NCBI GenBank assembly: GCA_002914845.1
Contig: JXTC01000041.1
Coordinates: forward strand, 1,094,646 to 1,158,645
DNA: 64,000 nt
From: Trema orientale
Taxonomy: Eukaryota > Streptophyta > Magnoliopsida > Rosales > Cannabaceae
Direction: 5' to 3'
Part shown: positions 62,046-64,000 of the stretch, piece by piece
Layout of the letters: every line of letters begins with the position of its first letter
Numbering within the stretch: the first letter of the stretch is position 1
Program-made: the position numbers and the translations under genes
The notes under the pieces: model-generated
The model's database searches: none
Told to the model about the DNA's origin: nothing
What the model saw: only the letters and a program-made list of their open reading frames with translations

Positions 62046-62734
62046 TACTATAATAAACTTAATTGGGGTTTTAAAAATGATAATATCCTTTGCTTTTATA
62101 ATGACCTGAATTGGAGTTTAGGTGGTTATTTCTAATAATTATATTCAGTATAATGTTTTGTTACATGGGTTATGAAAACCTTTAGTAAATTTTGCTTTAA
62201 AGGTACTTGCTCTTCCATTAAGTATTATTCCGCGAATGGATAGCTTGATATGGCATACTACTACTTCGGGATTATATTCCATCAATTCATGTTATTGGTT
62301 GACAGATGCTAGATTGGAGAGAGGTGTTAGAAAATGGGCCATTTATTTGAAATGAAAATTTTGGGCTTAAGTGGGCTTGAGAGCTCATATGTGTAATAAG
62401 CCCAAATTAAAGTTGTAATTCCATTTTCATTAGCCAATTTAGAGCATAAATTAGAGTGGGACCCACTTTGTAAAAGTGTAAGGTCTTGGCATAATTTTAT
62501 TCTACTCTATGAGTAGATTAAATTGATATATCATGTGTCCAAATTGGAGCTTGGGTGAATGAAAAATTAATGCTCAAAGTATGCTTGTTGGTAATGAAAA
62601 AATAGAGGAAGAAGTATTGGAAAGCTTGTCCCACATTGGTTGGGAAGCTTTCAAACTTGTGCTTTATATAGAGTTGCACTTTTCATAGGTGTAACTATGT
62701 GTAAGCCAAGATGCTCTCTCAGGCGCGCGCAGGG

Positions 62735-62833
62735 GGGGGTGCAAATCTTCAGGCTTGGGCCTGAATTTGCATGGGCTCGTGTGGGGGGTGCAAATCTTCA
62801 GGCTTGGGCCTGAATTTGCATGGGCTCGTGTGT
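62735..62833. repeat. 49-bp GC-rich tandem duplication with internal hairpin
   Basis: Two copies, period 49 bp (GCAAATCTTCAGGCTTGGGC at 62741 and 62790). Within each, GCAAATCTTCAGGC pairs with GCCTGAATTTGC, so each copy is a small stem-loop. It lies inside the LTR-like element and is far more GC-rich than its surroundings. Confidence 0.8.
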
Positions 62834-63603
62834 GCCCGCACCTGCGGACACGAATGTCGGCCCGAAATCTTGGACTCTTGTACAGCCAACCTTTTGCTGC
62901 GGCCAGGTTTATTTTTCTCTATTTTTTTTTTATTTTGCTGCTTCTAGAAGGACATTTGAAGCTGAAGCAATACTTGGTTCAGAAACTACCATTTACATTT
63001 AAATGGAAAAACGTTCAGCCATTTACATGTGGTGAGTAACAGCCACATTATGAGCATAATGGAGCATTCATGTTGATTTTTGTAACCAATGTTTTCACCA
63101 GCTATATAAGCTGACCTCCTCCTTCTCATTCTACACACCAAAAACGAAAATCAAAGCCTCCTATCAGATTCTCTCCATTATTTTCTCTAAGGCCTCTAGT
63201 TCAATTGTTCTTCAAGTTCTTGAGTTTTTATAGCTACAGTTTTCAGAGTGTCTAGGAAATTTCGTAGCTACATCTTTTAGAGTGTTAGAGTTCATATAAC
63301 AATCCAGTTTGTAGAGTGGAAGTGTTGGTGCTTCACTTGCTACTCTAGTCGTTGTATCCTGGGAAACTGACGCTCGAGAAGTTCTCAAGCATTCTACCGG
63401 AGGGAGCGAATCAGTTTTAAGGACACTGTGTCATACACTGGCCTCGGCGTTTCTAAAAGTGCAACTGAAATTCCGGTTGGAACATACTATTGGTAACGTT
63501 ATTTATTGAAAAGTTTATTATAAATGTTTGTAACCTTATATATTGTATGTTAATTATTTTCTACAATCTTAAAACTGATTATAGCTTTATATAAGGTTTA
63601 TAT

Positions 63604-63801
63604 TAGGTTGCATGTTAGAATTTATTTTATTAAATTCTCTATGCTAGGTTGCATGTTAGAATTTATTTTATTAAATTCTCTATGCTAGGTTGCATGTTAG
63701 AATTTATTTTATTAAATTCTTTATGCTAGGTTGCATGTTAGAATTTATTAAATTCTTTATGCTAGGTTGCATATTAGAATTTATTTTATTAAATTCTTGA
63801 T
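63604..63801. repeat. 41-bp tandem repeat, five copies
   Basis: Units start at 63604, 63645, 63686, 63727 and 63763 with TAGGTTGCATGTTAGAATTT. The fourth unit is 5 bp shorter. It forms a minisatellite inside the LTR-like element. There are no unique spacers between units, so it is not CRISPR-like. Confidence 0.9.
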
Positions 63802-64000
63802 GTTCTTGTTTGCAATATATATAATTCTAGCTGTTTGAATATATATATTGTTCTGTTGCTTTGCTATTATTATCATTCTTGGTGTGGAATATTTGTGGAG
63901 GAGATTTTGTGTTCTGTCTAAGGAGACCGGGTTTGAAGAGGAAGCAACTGTGACCCCTCCACGTCTTTCCTGGGAATTTCTTTGAAATTCTGTCTAGGAG

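Larger units (their letters stand above)
62325..64000 (+). mobile_element. Left part of an LTR retroelement, runs off the window
   Basis: Fossil. It starts TGTTAGAAAATGGGCC. A TATATAAG promoter box lies at about 63104, followed by a leader and a U5-like stretch (GAAGTTCTCAAGCATTC, GGAGGGAGCGAATC, GGACACTGTGTC at about 63380-63435) that I associate with plant Ty1/copia LTRs. Further right are tandem repeats (63604-63801). No internal coding region or second LTR is within the window, so completeness cannot be judged. It could also be a solo LTR. Family assignment is tentative. Confidence 0.45.

Noticed and set aside
63604-63801. CRISPR-like array
   Set aside because: Contiguous 41-bp units with no unique spacers, in a plant retroelement.

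Overview
The window is nuclear DNA of a flowering plant, almost certainly a eudicot. It is AT-rich, its genes carry introns with GT/AG borders, and it is full of small non-autonomous transposons. A Rosales-type genome would fit, but the sequence does not prove it. I recognise six host genes. From left to right they are a class A heat-stress transcription factor of the HSFA2 type (minus), a CC-type glutaredoxin of the ROXY/GRXC9 type (plus), a plasma-membrane ADP/ATP-carrier-like protein of the At5g56450/PM-ANT1 type (minus), and three tandem seven-exon acid invertase-like genes of glycoside hydrolase family 32 (all minus).

Layout. 1-2.4 kb: HSFA2 with a heat-shock-element array upstream. 2.5-5.2 kb: a hAT MITE and a tRNA-derived SINE, each with clear target-site duplications. 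5.2-10.2 kb: a recent, broken Ty1/copia retrotransposon containing an 859-base assembly gap. 11-30 kb: no host gene seen; the stretch holds MITEs, a dispersed repeat family with GTAAC cores, a solo LTR-like fossil, a GC-rich retroposon and a 760-bp tandem duplication. 30.1-30.6 kb: glutaredoxin. 33.8-37.3 kb: the carrier, two exons and a 2.5-kb intron. 39.9-41.2 kb: two PIF/Harbinger-like MITEs facing each other. 42.2-59.7 kb: the invertase cluster, with a LINE fragment between copies 1 and 2 and nested MITEs inside the third intron of copy 2. 62.3 kb to the end: the left part of another LTR element that runs out of the window.

How the genes relate. Only the three GH32 genes form a functional cluster. 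Each has a signal peptide, the 9-bp mini-exon for Asp-Pro-Asn, the RDP and WECPD motifs, and an uninterrupted spliced reading frame (577, 571 and 580 residues). All three appear to lack the Asp/Lys pair that plant cell-wall invertases use to hold sucrose, so they may be fructan exohydrolase-like rather than true invertases. The other genes look unrelated neighbours.

I see no bacterial-style system, CRISPR array or operon. The observations I would follow first are the GH32 trio with the unusual substrate pocket, the GTAAC-core repeat family, the facing MITE pair and the glutaredoxin that stops inside its ALWL tail.
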